The notes: generated by a model from the letters alone, not told the origin. A stretch of DNA of 64,000 nt from an uncultured Clostridia bacterium (GCA_947173485.1 CAMWFH010000005.1:1-64000); one strand, 5' to 3'; shown: positions 44,457 through 53,113, numbered from the stretch's first letter. Translations and numbers: made by a program.

Positions 44457-45506
44457 ATGTTGCCATCTAGTAAAAAGGTCCGGGTCATGGTGGTGGACGA
44501 CTCTGTTTTGGCCAGGGCGATGCTGACTCAAGGCCTGGGCCGCTGTCCCCAGATCGAGGTAGTGGGCCAGGGCTTCAATGCCCAGGACGCCATGATGAAG
44601 ATCGACCAGCTCAGACCGGACGTGATGACGCTGGATGTGGAGATGCCCGGCATGAGCGGTATCGATTTCCTGCGGCAGCTGCTGCCCCGCCGCCCTCTGC
44701 CGGTCATCCTGGTGTCCTCCTTGAACCTGCGAGTCTTTGACGCCCTTTCCGCCGGCGCTGTGGATTTCGTCCGCAAGCCGGAGCCGGGTCAGAACGAGAC
44801 GTTCATCAAGGCCCTGACTCAGAAGGTGCTGTCCGCCGCTGGGGCCAGAGTCCGCTGCGCGCCGGCCATGGGCGCCCGGCAGCCGGCTGCCGGTATGCCG
44901 CCCATCCCGCTCCTGGGGAACAGGCCGGGACTGGATCAGGTGATCATCGGCCTGGGGGCCTCCACTGGCGGCACGGAGGCCACGCTGGAGGTGCTCAAGC
45001 GCCTGCCGGCGGACACGCCGGGGATGCTGATCGTCCAGCATATGCCCACCGGGTTCACCCAGATGTACGCAGAGCGGCTGGACCGCCTGTGTCCCATGGA
45101 GGTCCGGGAGGCGAAGAACGGCGACGAGGTCAAGCGGGGACTGGCCCTGCTGGCCCCGGCGGACTACCAGATGCGCCTGGTCCGCACCGGCAGCCGGTAC
45201 ACGGTCAGCTGTATGCCGGGGGAGAAGGTCAGCGGCCACCGGCCCTCGGTGGACGCCCTGTTCCTCTCCATGGCGGAGCAGGTCCGCTGCCGGATGGTGG
45301 GGATCATCATGACCGGCATGGGCCGGGATGGTGCGGACGGCTTGCTCCAGATGCGCAAGGCCGGGGCCTTTACCATCGGCCAGGACAAGGAGTCCAGCGT
45401 GGTCTATGGGATGCCCATGGTGGCCTATAACATCGGCGCGGTCCAGATCCAGGCCGCCTGCGACAAGATCGCCGGCGTGTTGGTCCAGAAGCTGCGGCAG
45501 CTCTGA
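44457..45506 (+). CDS. cheB: Chemotaxis response regulator methylesterase CheB
   Basis: The 349-aa protein has an N-terminal receiver (VMVVDDSVLARAML; phospho-Asp60 in VMTLDVEMPGMSG) and a C-terminal methylesterase. The catalytic triad is present: Ser in GLGASTGGTEA, His in VQHMPTGF and Asp in MGRDGADGL. It removes receptor methyl groups when phosphorylated by CheA. AAAGGAG precedes the ATG. It is the last gene of the operon, ended by a strong bidirectional terminator. CheY, CheC, CheD and receptors are not in view. Confidence 0.97.
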   Translation: MLPSSKKVRVMVVDDSVLARAMLTQGLGRCPQIEVVGQGFNAQDAMMKIDQLRPDVMTLDVEMPGMSGIDFLRQLLPRRPLPVILVSSLNLRVFDALSAGAVDFVRKPEPGQNETFIKALTQKVLSAAGARVRCAPAMGARQPAAGMPPIPLLGNRPGLDQVIIGLGASTGGTEATLEVLKRLPADTPGMLIVQHMPTGFTQMYAERLDRLCPMEVREAKNGDEVKRGLALLAPADYQMRLVRTGSRYTVSCMPGEKVSGHRPSVDALFLSMAEQVRCRMVGIIMTGMGRDGADGLLQMRKAGAFTIGQDKESSVVYGMPMVAYNIGAVQIQAACDKIAGVLVQKLRQL

Positions 45507-45533
45507 GCTGCCTTTACGATATGACAGAACAGC

Positions 45534-45577
45534 AAAGCGCCCTGTCCACCGGGTCTCCGGCGGACAGGGCGCTTTTT
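45534..45577. terminator. Bidirectional terminator after cheB
   Basis: AAAGCGCCCTGTCC pairs with GGACAGGGCGCTTT, flanked by a T-run on the plus strand and an A-run on the other, between cheB and the convergent C39-like gene. Confidence 0.85.
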
Positions 45578-45580
45578 GCT

Positions 45581-46474
45581 TCAAGTATCGTTCTCCATGG
45601 CATAGCCGTAGTCATAGACCAGGACCGACTGGCGGCCCATGGAGTCATAGCTGGCTTCCAGCCGCTCCCGCTCTACCCGGACCGGCTCTTCCGGCTTTAA
45701 GGGGTCATGGATGAGATAGTGCATCTCATCGCACCCCACCAGCAGGACGGTATGGCTGCCCCGGGGATAGGTATAGGTCTTGCCATCCTCCCGGCTCTGC
45801 CATTCGTAGATATCCGATGCCGGAGAGTAGTCTGAAGTGACCCATATAACAGCAGGCAATTCATAGACCAGTTCTGATAATGACTGGTATCCGCCGGTCT
45901 GGACCGCTAAGGAGGTGTAGTCCCCCTCGCGGAGCAGACTTTGTATCGCCGCCGCGATCACCGGGGAGAAGCACCCCCAGCCCCGATAGGGGTCGGCTGG
46001 GTCCCCGGCGTAGTACCGGGAGGGATTCGGGCCATAGCGGACGCCGTCCTTCTCAAAGACCTCCTTTTTGGGAAGGTAACGGTCGATAAATTCCTTCAAC
46101 GAGATATCGATGCCCATATAGTTCAGCAGCATCACCGCGCTGGCCGATTCGCACCCGTTGGGATAGTCTGGATTCTGCCCCAGCAGGGACACACCGTAGA
46201 CCTGCTTGACGGTCGTTTGCCCAAGCACCGCCAGGCTGTTTGGCGGCAGCTCGCTGTACTCTATCTCCTTGACCAGCTGGGTATTATGGATGCGCTGGGA
46301 GAAGTAGTCCCCATCCAGGGAGGGGATGATGGCCATTTTCAGCCGCTCCCGCTCTACCACCACCTGGCGCACCAGCAGCACGTTCCCCGCCAGGGAGACG
46401 AGCAGCAGGGCCAGCGTGATGTAGAGGGCGATGGCGGTCCGTTTGATTCTCCGCTTTTTAGCTGTCTGTCTCAG
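45581..46474 (-). CDS. Membrane-anchored C39-like peptidase family protein with a disrupted start
   Basis: The C-terminal domain (about 240 aa) has the papain-like C39_2 layout: PNGCESASAVMLLNYMGI (catalytic Cys), PAVIWVTSDY, GSHTVLLVGCDE (His) and IHDPL (Asp). Its role is probably proteolytic or binding at the cell surface. The frame upstream clearly encodes a basic stretch and one membrane helix (KKRRIKRTAIALYITLALLL), but no ATG/GTG/TTG opens it. The natural ATG at 46481 (after AAGGAAG) is out of frame because ACAG is duplicated (ACAGACAG); with one copy it would read MSAETAKKRRIKR. As it stands translation must start at a CTG (46474) or at GTG 46381, losing the anchor. It follows xdhC directly. 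Confidence 0.75.
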   Translation of the reverse strand: MRQTAKKRRIKRTAIALYITLALLLVSLAGNVLLVRQVVVERERLKMAIIPSLDGDYFSQRIHNTQLVKEIEYSELPPNSLAVLGQTTVKQVYGVSLLGQNPDYPNGCESASAVMLLNYMGIDISLKEFIDRYLPKKEVFEKDGVRYGPNPSRYYAGDPADPYRGWGCFSPVIAAAIQSLLREGDYTSLAVQTGGYQSLSELVYELPAVIWVTSDYSPASDIYEWQSREDGKTYTYPRGSHTVLLVGCDEMHYLIHDPLKPEEPVRVERERLEASYDSMGRQSVLVYDYGYAMENDT

Positions 46475-46477
46475 CGC

Positions 46478-46969
46478 TCATGCTTCCTTCCCTAGACGGC
46501 GGAGCATGGTCTTTTTCACCGCCCGCAGGATGTTCTCATAGCCGGTGCAGCGGCACAGGTGGCCGGAGAGGAGCTTGCGCAGCTCATCGTCGGTGTACTC
46601 CTTGCCGCTCTCCAGGATCTCCACGGCGGTCATGATGAACCCTGGCGTGCAGAAGCCGCACTGGATCGCTGCCTCGTCCACGAAGGCCTGCTGGATGTCG
46701 CTCAGCTCTCCGTTGGGCCCCAGCAGGCTCTCCAGGGTGCGGATGTGCTTGCCGTCGGCCCAGGCCGCCAGGTACAGGCAGGAGTTGTAGCACTCGCCGT
46801 CGATGATCACGTTGCAGGCGCCGCACTCTCCTACCTCGCAGCCCTTCTTCACGCTGGTCAGGTTGAAGTCGTTGCGCAGCAGGTCCGTCAGGGATGCCCG
46901 CACGTCCACCATGGTCTCCACGTCTCTGCCGTTGATATTGCACGCGATCCGTTTGAACTGGATGCTCAT
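46478..46969 (-). CDS. xdhC: Xanthine dehydrogenase-type [2Fe-2S] subunit
   Basis: The 163-aa protein carries two [2Fe-2S] clusters of molybdenum hydroxylases: the plant-ferredoxin-type KGCEVGECGACNVIIDGECYNSC near residues 42-64 and the C-terminal CGFCTPGF with CRCTGY. It passes electrons from the Mo centre to the FAD subunit. It overlaps xdhB by 4 nt. Order xdhA-xdhB-xdhC is typical of three-subunit enzymes oxidising purines or other N-heterocycles; the substrate is not readable here. Confidence 0.93.
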   Translation of the reverse strand: MSIQFKRIACNINGRDVETMVDVRASLTDLLRNDFNLTSVKKGCEVGECGACNVIIDGECYNSCLYLAAWADGKHIRTLESLLGPNGELSDIQQAFVDEAAIQCGFCTPGFIMTAVEILESGKEYTDDELRKLLSGHLCRCTGYENILRAVKKTMLRRLGKEA

Positions 46970-47850
46970 GCCATCACACCTCCCCCATTCTTCGCCGCCT
47001 CGATCAGGCAGCGCTCCGCCAGCTCCACCGCGATATGCTCCCGGAAGGCCTTGCTGGCCCGCCAGCTGTCCCTGGGACGGATATCAGACAGCACCGCCGC
47101 CCCGAAGGCTTTCACCGTCTCCTCACACAGGACCTTGCCGGTGGTCGCCGCCTCCGCCGTGGGGGCCCGCATAGGTACCGGTCCCGCCACGCCGTAGGCG
47201 ATGCGCACCCGCTCCAGGGTCCGCTTGTCCGCCCCCAGCACCACGTTCACGCTGCACCCCAGGGTGGCGATGTCCATGGCAGAACGCATAGCGTATTTTA
47301 TATAGTGTCCATAACAGTTCGTATAGCTCTTCTTGGGGATGAGGATCGCCGTCTGGATCTCATCCGGGGCCAGGTCCACCTTGCCGGCGGCCAGGTAGAA
47401 CTGGTCGATGGGCACCAGCCGGACGCCCTTCTCCCCGGTCAGCTCCACGATGGCTTCCCAGGCGAAAAGGGTGGAGGCGGAGTCGGCGCTGGTGACGCCG
47501 TTGCAGGTGTTGCCGCCGATGGTGCCGGCGTTGCGGATCTGGGGGCCACCGATCATGTCCACCGCCTCGCCTAGGACGTTGATATATTTCTGGATGATGG
47601 GGTCCTTGGTGATATGGCTGAAGCTGGTGAGGGAGCCGATGCGGATGTTCTCCTCCTGGTCTAAGGACACGCCCCGCATACTGTCGATGCCGAAGATGGA
47701 GATCAGCTCCCGGCCGGCCCGCTTGCCCTCCCGCATCTGGACCAGCACATCGGTGCCGCCGGCGATGATCTGGGCCTCCGGGTGCTCCACCCGTAGCCGT
47801 ACCGCGTCCTGGACGCTCTCCGCTTCGTATAATGCTTTTAGATCATACAT
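46966..47850 (-). CDS. xdhB: Xanthine dehydrogenase-type FAD-binding subunit
   Basis: The 294-aa protein has the vanillyl-oxidase-like FAD fold: IIAGGTDVLVQMREGK near residue 30, NAGTIGGNTCNGVTSADSA near residue 107, and the C-terminal CO-dehydrogenase FAD domain (LEERVRIAYGVAG-like). It takes electrons from XdhC to NAD or another acceptor. A 56-bp gap separates it from xdhA upstream; it overlaps xdhC downstream. Confidence 0.93.
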   Translation of the reverse strand: MYDLKALYEAESVQDAVRLRVEHPEAQIIAGGTDVLVQMREGKRAGRELISIFGIDSMRGVSLDQEENIRIGSLTSFSHITKDPIIQKYINVLGEAVDMIGGPQIRNAGTIGGNTCNGVTSADSASTLFAWEAIVELTGEKGVRLVPIDQFYLAAGKVDLAPDEIQTAILIPKKSYTNCYGHYIKYAMRSAMDIATLGCSVNVVLGADKRTLERVRIAYGVAGPVPMRAPTAEAATTGKVLCEETVKAFGAAVLSDIRPRDSWRASKAFREHIAVELAERCLIEAAKNGGGVMA

Positions 47851-47906
47851 ATCGTATCACTCCTTAAAGTCCTTGGTCGTTTTCTTCGTCCAGAAGGGGC
47901 GCCGCG

Positions 47907-50198
47907 TCACAGCAGGCCTTCCTCCTTGAACCGGGCAAAGAGGACATGGGGGGTCATGGGGGCCCGGTCCACGGCCACGCCGGTGGCCTGGAGGATGGCG
48001 TTGCGGATGGCCGGCGCGGGGGAGCAGGCCGGCGGCTCGCCCAGGGACTTGGTGCCGTAGGGGCTGGTGGGCTCCCGGTTCTCCACGAAGACCGCGCCCA
48101 AGTGATCGGGGTGGTCCATGATGGTGGGCACCTTGTAGTCCAGCAGGTTGTTGTTCAGGGGGCGGCCTGTCTTGGGGTCGAAGAGCAGCTGCTCGCCCAG
48201 GCCGTAGCCGATGGCCATGGACATACCGCCGTGGACCTGGGCCTCCGCCAGGGCGGGGTTGACCAGCATCCCGCAGTCGTGGACGTTGACGATATTGAGC
48301 AGGGTCGCCTTGCAGAGGGGGATATCCACCTCCACCTCGGCGAAGGTGCAGCCGAAGGAGTAGGCGTTGCTCTTGATCTGATAGGTGCTCTCCGCGGTGA
48401 GGTGCTGGCTGTGGGTCGTGCTATAGAGGGCGGTGAGGGCCAGCTCGCTCAGGGGCATCAGGACCCGCCCGTCGTTCTTGCGGACGACCTGCCCGTCGAT
48501 CAGGTCCATGTTCTCTCGCATCTGTCCGGTCAGCTCGGCGGCGTAGCGCAGGATCCGGTCCTTCAGGAGCAGGCCGGTCTGCCGGATGGAGAAGCTGCCG
48601 CTGTAGGTCTGCCGGGAGGCGTAGGCCCCGGTGCCGAAGGGGGAGATGTCCGTATCCTGGGTGGACATGATATGTACGTCCTCGAAGGGCACGCCCACGG
48701 CGTCGGCGGCCATCTGGGCGTAGGCGGTGTCGCAGCCCTGGCCGATCTCGGTCTCGCCAGTCTGGACCTGGAGGGAGCCGTCCTGGTTCAGGACCATGCG
48801 GCAGGAGCTGCTCTCCAGGGAGATGGGCCAGACGCCGGTGTTGTACCAGAAGAGGGCCATGCCGATGCCCCGGCGGACGGGGCCGGTCTGGTCGGCGTAC
48901 GCCGCCCGCTTGCGGGTGTAGTCGATGGCGGCCATGCCCTTTTCCATCACCTGGCGGAAGGTGTCGTAGTAGTTCTCATTCTTGGAGAAACCGTCCTTGA
49001 AGCCCTGGGGCATGACCACCTGCCGGCGGTAGTCCACCGGGTCCCGGCCCAGGGCCCGGGCGATGTCGTCGATATGGCACTCCCCGGCCCACATGACCTG
49101 GGGGATGCCGTAGCCCCGCATGGCCCCGCCTACCGGCTTGTTGGTGAACACCGTGTAGGCGTCCCCCTCGATGTTGTCGCAGGGGTAGAGCTGGGGGAAC
49201 ATATTGACGCCCTTGGCGGCGATGCTGTGACCGTGGGAGGCGTAGGCCCCCTGGTCGGAGATGCTCTCGATCTTCCGGGCGGCCAGGGTGCCGTCAGGTC
49301 GGACCCAGGAGATGATGTGGCTCCGAACGGCGTGGCGGACCCGGTTGCAGGTGAAGGTCTCCTCCCGGGCGCAGTCGATCTTGACCAGCCGGCCCCCCAC
49401 CTGGGTGGTCAGCCAGGCGCACAGGGGCTCATAGAGGGCGTCCTGCTTGTTGCCGAAGCCACCGCCGATGTAGGGCTTGATGAGCCGGATCTTGCCCCAG
49501 GGGACGCCCAGGGCCTGTCCGCAGACCCGGCGGACGATGTGGGGGATCTGGGTGGAGGAGACCACCACGATCCGGCCGGACTCCATATAGGCGCAGCAGA
49601 TGTGGTTCTCCAGGTGGCAGTGCTGGACGGTGGGGGTGTCGTACCAGCCCTCCACCTTGATCAGTCCCTCCTCCTGGATGGCCTTCTGGTAGTCGCCCCG
49701 GCGGAGCTCGGTGTGGCCCAGGATGTTGTTGGGATAGTTCTCATGGATCTGGGGCGCGCCGGGGGCCATGGCCTCCTGGGCGTCCAGCACGAAGGGGTAG
49801 GTCTCGTACTCCACCTTGACCAGCCGCATGGCCTGGACGGCGGCGACCTCGTCCTCCGCTATGACCACGGCCACGTCGTCTCCGTAGAACCGGACCCGGC
49901 GGGTGAGCAGCAGACGGTCCGCCACGTCCTGGTGACCGGGGTCCAGGGACCAGGGATGGCCGGCGGTGGGGAACTTGTGGTCGGGGACATCGAAGCAGGT
50001 CAGGATCTTGACCACCCCCGGCACCTTGCTCGCCTCTGTCACATCGATCGACTTCACCAGGCCATTGGCCACAGTGGAGCGCACGATCTTGGCGACCAAC
50101 GCCTCCCGTCCATAGAGGTCGTCGGTATATTTGGCCCGGCCGGTGGCCTTTTCGTAGGCATCCACCCGAATCTTGCTTTGTCCAACGCTGGCGCCCAT
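47907..50198 (-). CDS. xdhA: Xanthine dehydrogenase-type molybdenum-binding subunit
   Basis: The 763-aa catalytic subunit binds the molybdopterin cofactor. Motifs are GGGFGNKQDALYEP near residue 250, GGAMRGYGIPQ near residue 335, GQGCDTAYAQM near residue 480 and the C-terminal base region KSLGEPPACSPAPAIRNAI with catalytic Glu. The enzyme hydroxylates a heterocycle or aldehyde with water as oxygen source. GGGAGG precedes the ATG at 50198; a longer frame to 50297 overlaps the promoter and is rejected. Transcription starts at TTTACA-N17-TATAAT just upstream, back-to-back with the aminotransferase promoter. Confidence 0.93.
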   Translation of the reverse strand: MGASVGQSKIRVDAYEKATGRAKYTDDLYGREALVAKIVRSTVANGLVKSIDVTEASKVPGVVKILTCFDVPDHKFPTAGHPWSLDPGHQDVADRLLLTRRVRFYGDDVAVVIAEDEVAAVQAMRLVKVEYETYPFVLDAQEAMAPGAPQIHENYPNNILGHTELRRGDYQKAIQEEGLIKVEGWYDTPTVQHCHLENHICCAYMESGRIVVVSSTQIPHIVRRVCGQALGVPWGKIRLIKPYIGGGFGNKQDALYEPLCAWLTTQVGGRLVKIDCAREETFTCNRVRHAVRSHIISWVRPDGTLAARKIESISDQGAYASHGHSIAAKGVNMFPQLYPCDNIEGDAYTVFTNKPVGGAMRGYGIPQVMWAGECHIDDIARALGRDPVDYRRQVVMPQGFKDGFSKNENYYDTFRQVMEKGMAAIDYTRKRAAYADQTGPVRRGIGMALFWYNTGVWPISLESSSCRMVLNQDGSLQVQTGETEIGQGCDTAYAQMAADAVGVPFEDVHIMSTQDTDISPFGTGAYASRQTYSGSFSIRQTGLLLKDRILRYAAELTGQMRENMDLIDGQVVRKNDGRVLMPLSELALTALYSTTHSQHLTAESTYQIKSNAYSFGCTFAEVEVDIPLCKATLLNIVNVHDCGMLVNPALAEAQVHGGMSMAIGYGLGEQLLFDPKTGRPLNNNLLDYKVPTIMDHPDHLGAVFVENREPTSPYGTKSLGEPPACSPAPAIRNAILQATGVAVDRAPMTPHVLFARFKEEGLL

Positions 50199-50234
50199 AA
50201 CACATTCCTCCCTTATAGTATGATAAGTACCCCC

Positions 50235-50263
50235 ATTATACCATCTCGGGGCCAAGTTGTAAA
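50235..50263 (-). promoter_or_regulatory. Promoter of the xdhABC operon
   Basis: On the minus strand TTTACA-N17-TATAAT, about 36 bp before the xdhA start. Confidence 0.75.
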
Positions 50264-50271
50264 GCATTGCC

Positions 50272-50300
50272 TTGACTTTCCATGCGGAACAGATCATAAT
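50272..50300 (+). promoter_or_regulatory. Promoter of the MalY/PatB gene
   Basis: TTGACT-N17-CATAAT. Its -35 is only 8 bp from the -35 of the divergent xdh promoter, so one bound regulator could affect both. Confidence 0.6.
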
Positions 50301-50331
50301 AAAGCATCAGATCTATATATAGGAGGTCCCT

Positions 50332-51501
50332 ATGGAATATCTATTCGACCAGATCGTAGACCGCCGCGATACCAACAGCCTAAAGCACGATTTTGCCCAG
50401 GCCAACGGCCTGCCGGCGGACGTGCTGCCCCTCTGGGTGGCGGACATGGACTTCACCGCCCCGCCCACGGTGCTGGACGCCCTCCACAAGGCGGTGTCCC
50501 ACGGGATCTTTGGCTACAGCGACACCAGGACCGGCTACTATGAGGCGGCCGCCGCCTGGTTCGACCGCCGGTTCCACTGGCGGCCACAGGAGGACTGGCT
50601 GGTCAAGACCCCCGGCATCGTCTTTGCCGTGGCCATGGCGGTGCGGGCCCTGACGGAGGAGGGGGATGCGGTCCTGGTCCAGCCGCCGGTGTACTACCCG
50701 TTCTTCAACGTGGTCCGGGAGAACCGGCGGCGGATCGTGGAGGCCCCGCTCCGCTATGAGGACGGGCGCTATACGATCGACTTCGCTGGGTTCGAGGAGA
50801 CGATCTGCCGGGAGCAGGTGAAGCTCTTCATCCTGTGCAGTCCCCACAATCCCACAGGCCGGGTCTGGACCTTGGAGGAGCTGCGGGAGATGGGCCGCAT
50901 CTGCAAGGAGCACGGCGTGTTCGTCCTGTCGGACGAGATCCACTGCGACTTTGCCTTCCCGGAGCATCCCCATACGATCTTCCTGGCCGCTGTGCCGGAG
51001 ATGGCGGACCGGGCCATCGTCTGCACCGCCCCCAGCAAGACCTTCAACCTGGCAGGCTTGCAGGCGTCCAATATCTGGGTGCCCAGCGGGGAGGTCCGCA
51101 GCCGCCTCCAGGCGGAGACCGGCCGGGCGGGCTGGTCCAGCCTGAACACCCTGGGCATCGTGGCCTGCGAGGCGGCCTACCGCACCGGGGAGGACTGGCT
51201 GGAGCAGTGCAAGCGCTACATGCGGGGCAACCTGGACCTGGTACGGGACTTTTTGGCGAAGGAGATCCCCCAGATTCGGCTGGTGGAGCCGGAGGGGACC
51301 TACTTCGCCTGGCTGGACTGCACCGGCCTGGGGCTGGACGATGAGGCCCTGGACGGCCTGATCGTCCACAAGGCCAAGCTGTGGCTGGACGCCGGGCATA
51401 TCTTCGGCACCGGCGGTTCCGGGTTCCAGCGGGTGGTGCTGGCCAGCCCCCGCTCCACCATCCGGCAGGCCCTGGACCAGCTGAAGGCGGCTGTGGACTG
51501 A
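50332..51501 (+). CDS. MalY/PatB-type aminotransferase/cystathionine beta-lyase
   Basis: The 389-aa fold-type I PLP enzyme has WVADMDFTAPP near residue 35, SPHNPTGRVWT (170-180) and SDEIHCDF (200-207). The PLP Lys236 is in SKTFNLAG, and an Arg-containing GTGGSGFQRV lies near the C-terminus. MalY/PatB enzymes cleave cystathionine or cysteine conjugates to pyruvate, ammonia and a thiol; some also regulate maltose genes. AGGAGG lies 5 nt before the ATG. It is monocistronic and divergent from xdhABC. Confidence 0.93.
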   Translation: MEYLFDQIVDRRDTNSLKHDFAQANGLPADVLPLWVADMDFTAPPTVLDALHKAVSHGIFGYSDTRTGYYEAAAAWFDRRFHWRPQEDWLVKTPGIVFAVAMAVRALTEEGDAVLVQPPVYYPFFNVVRENRRRIVEAPLRYEDGRYTIDFAGFEETICREQVKLFILCSPHNPTGRVWTLEELREMGRICKEHGVFVLSDEIHCDFAFPEHPHTIFLAAVPEMADRAIVCTAPSKTFNLAGLQASNIWVPSGEVRSRLQAETGRAGWSSLNTLGIVACEAAYRTGEDWLEQCKRYMRGNLDLVRDFLAKEIPQIRLVEPEGTYFAWLDCTGLGLDDEALDGLIVHKAKLWLDAGHIFGTGGSGFQRVVLASPRSTIRQALDQLKAAVD

Positions 51502-51505
51502 CGAA

Positions 51506-51560
51506 ACAGATCGACCGCGCCCCACCTGGCAGCGAGCCAGACAGGGCGCGGTCTGTTTTA
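51506..51560. terminator. Terminator between MalY gene and the paralogue array
   Basis: ACCGCGCCC pairs with GGGCGCGGT, extended by ACAGA/TCTGT around a 3-nt bulge; TTTT follows. It serves convergent transcripts. Confidence 0.8.
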
Positions 51561-52058
51561 CCGAATGGGGATGCCGCCGGGGACAAAAGAAGGTTTGGAG
51601 GGCCCCTGGTCCCAGGCGGCCAGGATATAACGGATATACTGCCGCTTGTGAGAGTTTTCTTCCTCTTTCGTTTCTGCGTATATTTTCTCCAGAACGGCCC
51701 TGCCGTCCTTCCGCTTTTCCAATAAAACAGTCCCCTGGAAAAACATCTCTACATAGTCGTAGAATCGACGGTAGTCCGGCGGCATATAGCTGGAGATCAC
51801 CAGGCGTGAGGCCATGATCTCCATTTGAGGATTATTTAGGACCGTCTCCGCTAAAGCCTCAGTGGTCATCCGCTCCATCAGTCCGACAGGTACGTCGCAG
51901 ACTGCCCATCGTTCCTGCGGAGTCATGGCTTTCCATTCCTCCGACCCGAATGTGGTCGGATACTGGTAAGGCGTGCGGACGGGATAGAGCGCCCATACCA
52001 GGACCAGCACAACACACAGGCCCGCCAGCAGCCAGGGGAGGATATGTTTTTTCTTCAT
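51558..52058 (-). CDS. Membrane-anchored protein of unknown family, tandem paralogue 3
   Basis: The 166-aa protein has an N-terminal anchor (MKKKHILPWLLAGLCVVLVL), YPVRTPYQYP just outside the membrane, CDVPVGLMERMTTEALAETVL, PPDYRRFYDYVE, a charged RKDGRAVLEKIYAET segment and the end QYIRYILAAWDQGP. Together with 52090 and 52619 it forms a three-copy tandem array. AAGGAGG precedes the ATG at 52058; the longer open frame reads into the upstream copy's 3' end in a different phase. No catalytic motif is evident. Function unknown; the outside-facing acidic domain could bind a ligand or partner. Confidence 0.8.
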   Translation of the reverse strand: MKKKHILPWLLAGLCVVLVLVWALYPVRTPYQYPTTFGSEEWKAMTPQERWAVCDVPVGLMERMTTEALAETVLNNPQMEIMASRLVISSYMPPDYRRFYDYVEMFFQGTVLLEKRKDGRAVLEKIYAETKEEENSHKRQYIRYILAAWDQGPSKPSFVPGGIPIR

Positions 52059-52089
52059 GCAGTCCTCCTTCCGAAACGGCAGGGGCAGC

Positions 52090-52584
52090 TTATCGGTCAG
52101 GGATTCTGCCAGAGGCGAGTGTAGGTCCAGACGGCCCCTGGTCCCAGGCGGCCAGGATATAGCGAATCGTTGCCTGCCGCCAGATATCCTCTTCGGGCGT
52201 CTCCTCATATAACTTTTCCAGGAGGGCCCGGCCGTCCTTCCGCTCTTCCAGTACAGCAAGGCCCTGGAAACTCGACCCAACAGCATCGTAAGCGCTGCGG
52301 TAGTCCGGCGGTATGTGGCAGGAGATCCCCAAGCTCATGTCCATAAGCTCCATGAGGGGGTTGGTCAGGACCGTTTCTATCAGGACTGGGGTGGTCATCC
52401 GCTTCAACTGTCCGATAGGTATATCACAGACTTCTTGCCGCTCCTTCCAGTTCATGTGGTACAGCGCTGCTAACTCGACCTCGGGATACTGGTAAGGCTT
52501 GCGGACGGGATAGAGCGCCCATACCAAGACCAGCGCAGCACACAAGCTCGCCAGCAGCCAGGGGAGGATATGTTTTTTCTTCAT
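52090..52584 (-). CDS. Membrane-anchored protein of unknown family, tandem paralogue 2
   Basis: The 164-aa protein shares the anchor MKKKHILPWLLASLC and YPVRKPYQYP with copy 3 and the end RYILAAWDQGPSGPTLASGRIPD with copy 1. The middle is the most diverged (NWKERQEVCDIPIGQLKRMTTPVLIETVL; MDMSLGISCHIPPDYR), though the single Cys before DxPxG is kept in all three. Its promoter-proximal leader and AAGGAGG site are almost identical to those of copy 3, so the array arose by tandem duplication of a unit of about 530 bp. Confidence 0.8.
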   Translation of the reverse strand: MKKKHILPWLLASLCAALVLVWALYPVRKPYQYPEVELAALYHMNWKERQEVCDIPIGQLKRMTTPVLIETVLTNPLMELMDMSLGISCHIPPDYRSAYDAVGSSFQGLAVLEERKDGRALLEKLYEETPEEDIWRQATIRYILAAWDQGPSGPTLASGRIPDR

Positions 52585-52618
52585 GCAGTCCTCCTTCCGA
52601 AACGGCGGAAACAGCCTA

Positions 52619-53113
52619 TCAGTCAGGAATTCTGCCAGAGGCGAGCGTAGGTTCAGACGGCCCCTGGTCCCAGGCGGCCAGGATATAGCGGATATACTGC
52701 CGCTTTGAAGGATCTTCTTCCTCGCTCGTTTCCGCGTATATGTTCTCCAAAACGGCTCTGCCGTCCCGCCGGCTCTCCAGCATCCATAGGCCTTGGAAGT
52801 TCGCCCCGGCGGCATCATAGGCCCGGCGGTAGTCCGGCGGCATCCGGCTGGAAACAGCGAGATTGAACGCCATACTTCGGGCGGAGGGATGGTCCAGGAC
52901 CGTCTCAGCCAAAGCCTCTGTGGTCATCCGCTTCATCAGTCCGATAGGCACATCACAGGCCGCCTGCCGTTCCCCTGGGGTCATAGCATACCATTCCTCC
53001 GACCACGCCTCGACCGGATACTGATAGGGCTTACGGACGGGGTAGACCTCCAGCGCCACCAGCAGCGCGATGCACAGGCCCGCCGCCAACCAAGGGATAT
53101 ATCTTCTCTTCAT
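52619..53113 (-). CDS. Membrane-anchored protein of unknown family, tandem paralogue 1
   Basis: The 164-aa first copy of the array starts MKRRYIPWLAAGLCIALLV, then YPVRKPYQYPVEAWSEEWY, CDVPIGLMKRMTTEALAETVL, PPDYRRAYDAAG, RRDGRAVLENIYAET and QYIRYILAAWDQGPSEPTLAS. AAAGGAG lies about 13 nt before the ATG at 53113; the frame continues upstream to 53167 without a ribosome site. It is 69 bp downstream of rpsU and may be read from the rpsU promoter. Confidence 0.8.
   Translation of the reverse strand: MKRRYIPWLAAGLCIALLVALEVYPVRKPYQYPVEAWSEEWYAMTPGERQAACDVPIGLMKRMTTEALAETVLDHPSARSMAFNLAVSSRMPPDYRRAYDAAGANFQGLWMLESRRDGRAVLENIYAETSEEEDPSKRQYIRYILAAWDQGPSEPTLASGRIPD

Noticed and set aside
51558..53113. 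CRISPR-like or transposon repeats in the tandem array
   Set aside because: Repeats are gene-sized units with coding constraint; no short spaced repeats, terminal inverted repeats or transposase are present.
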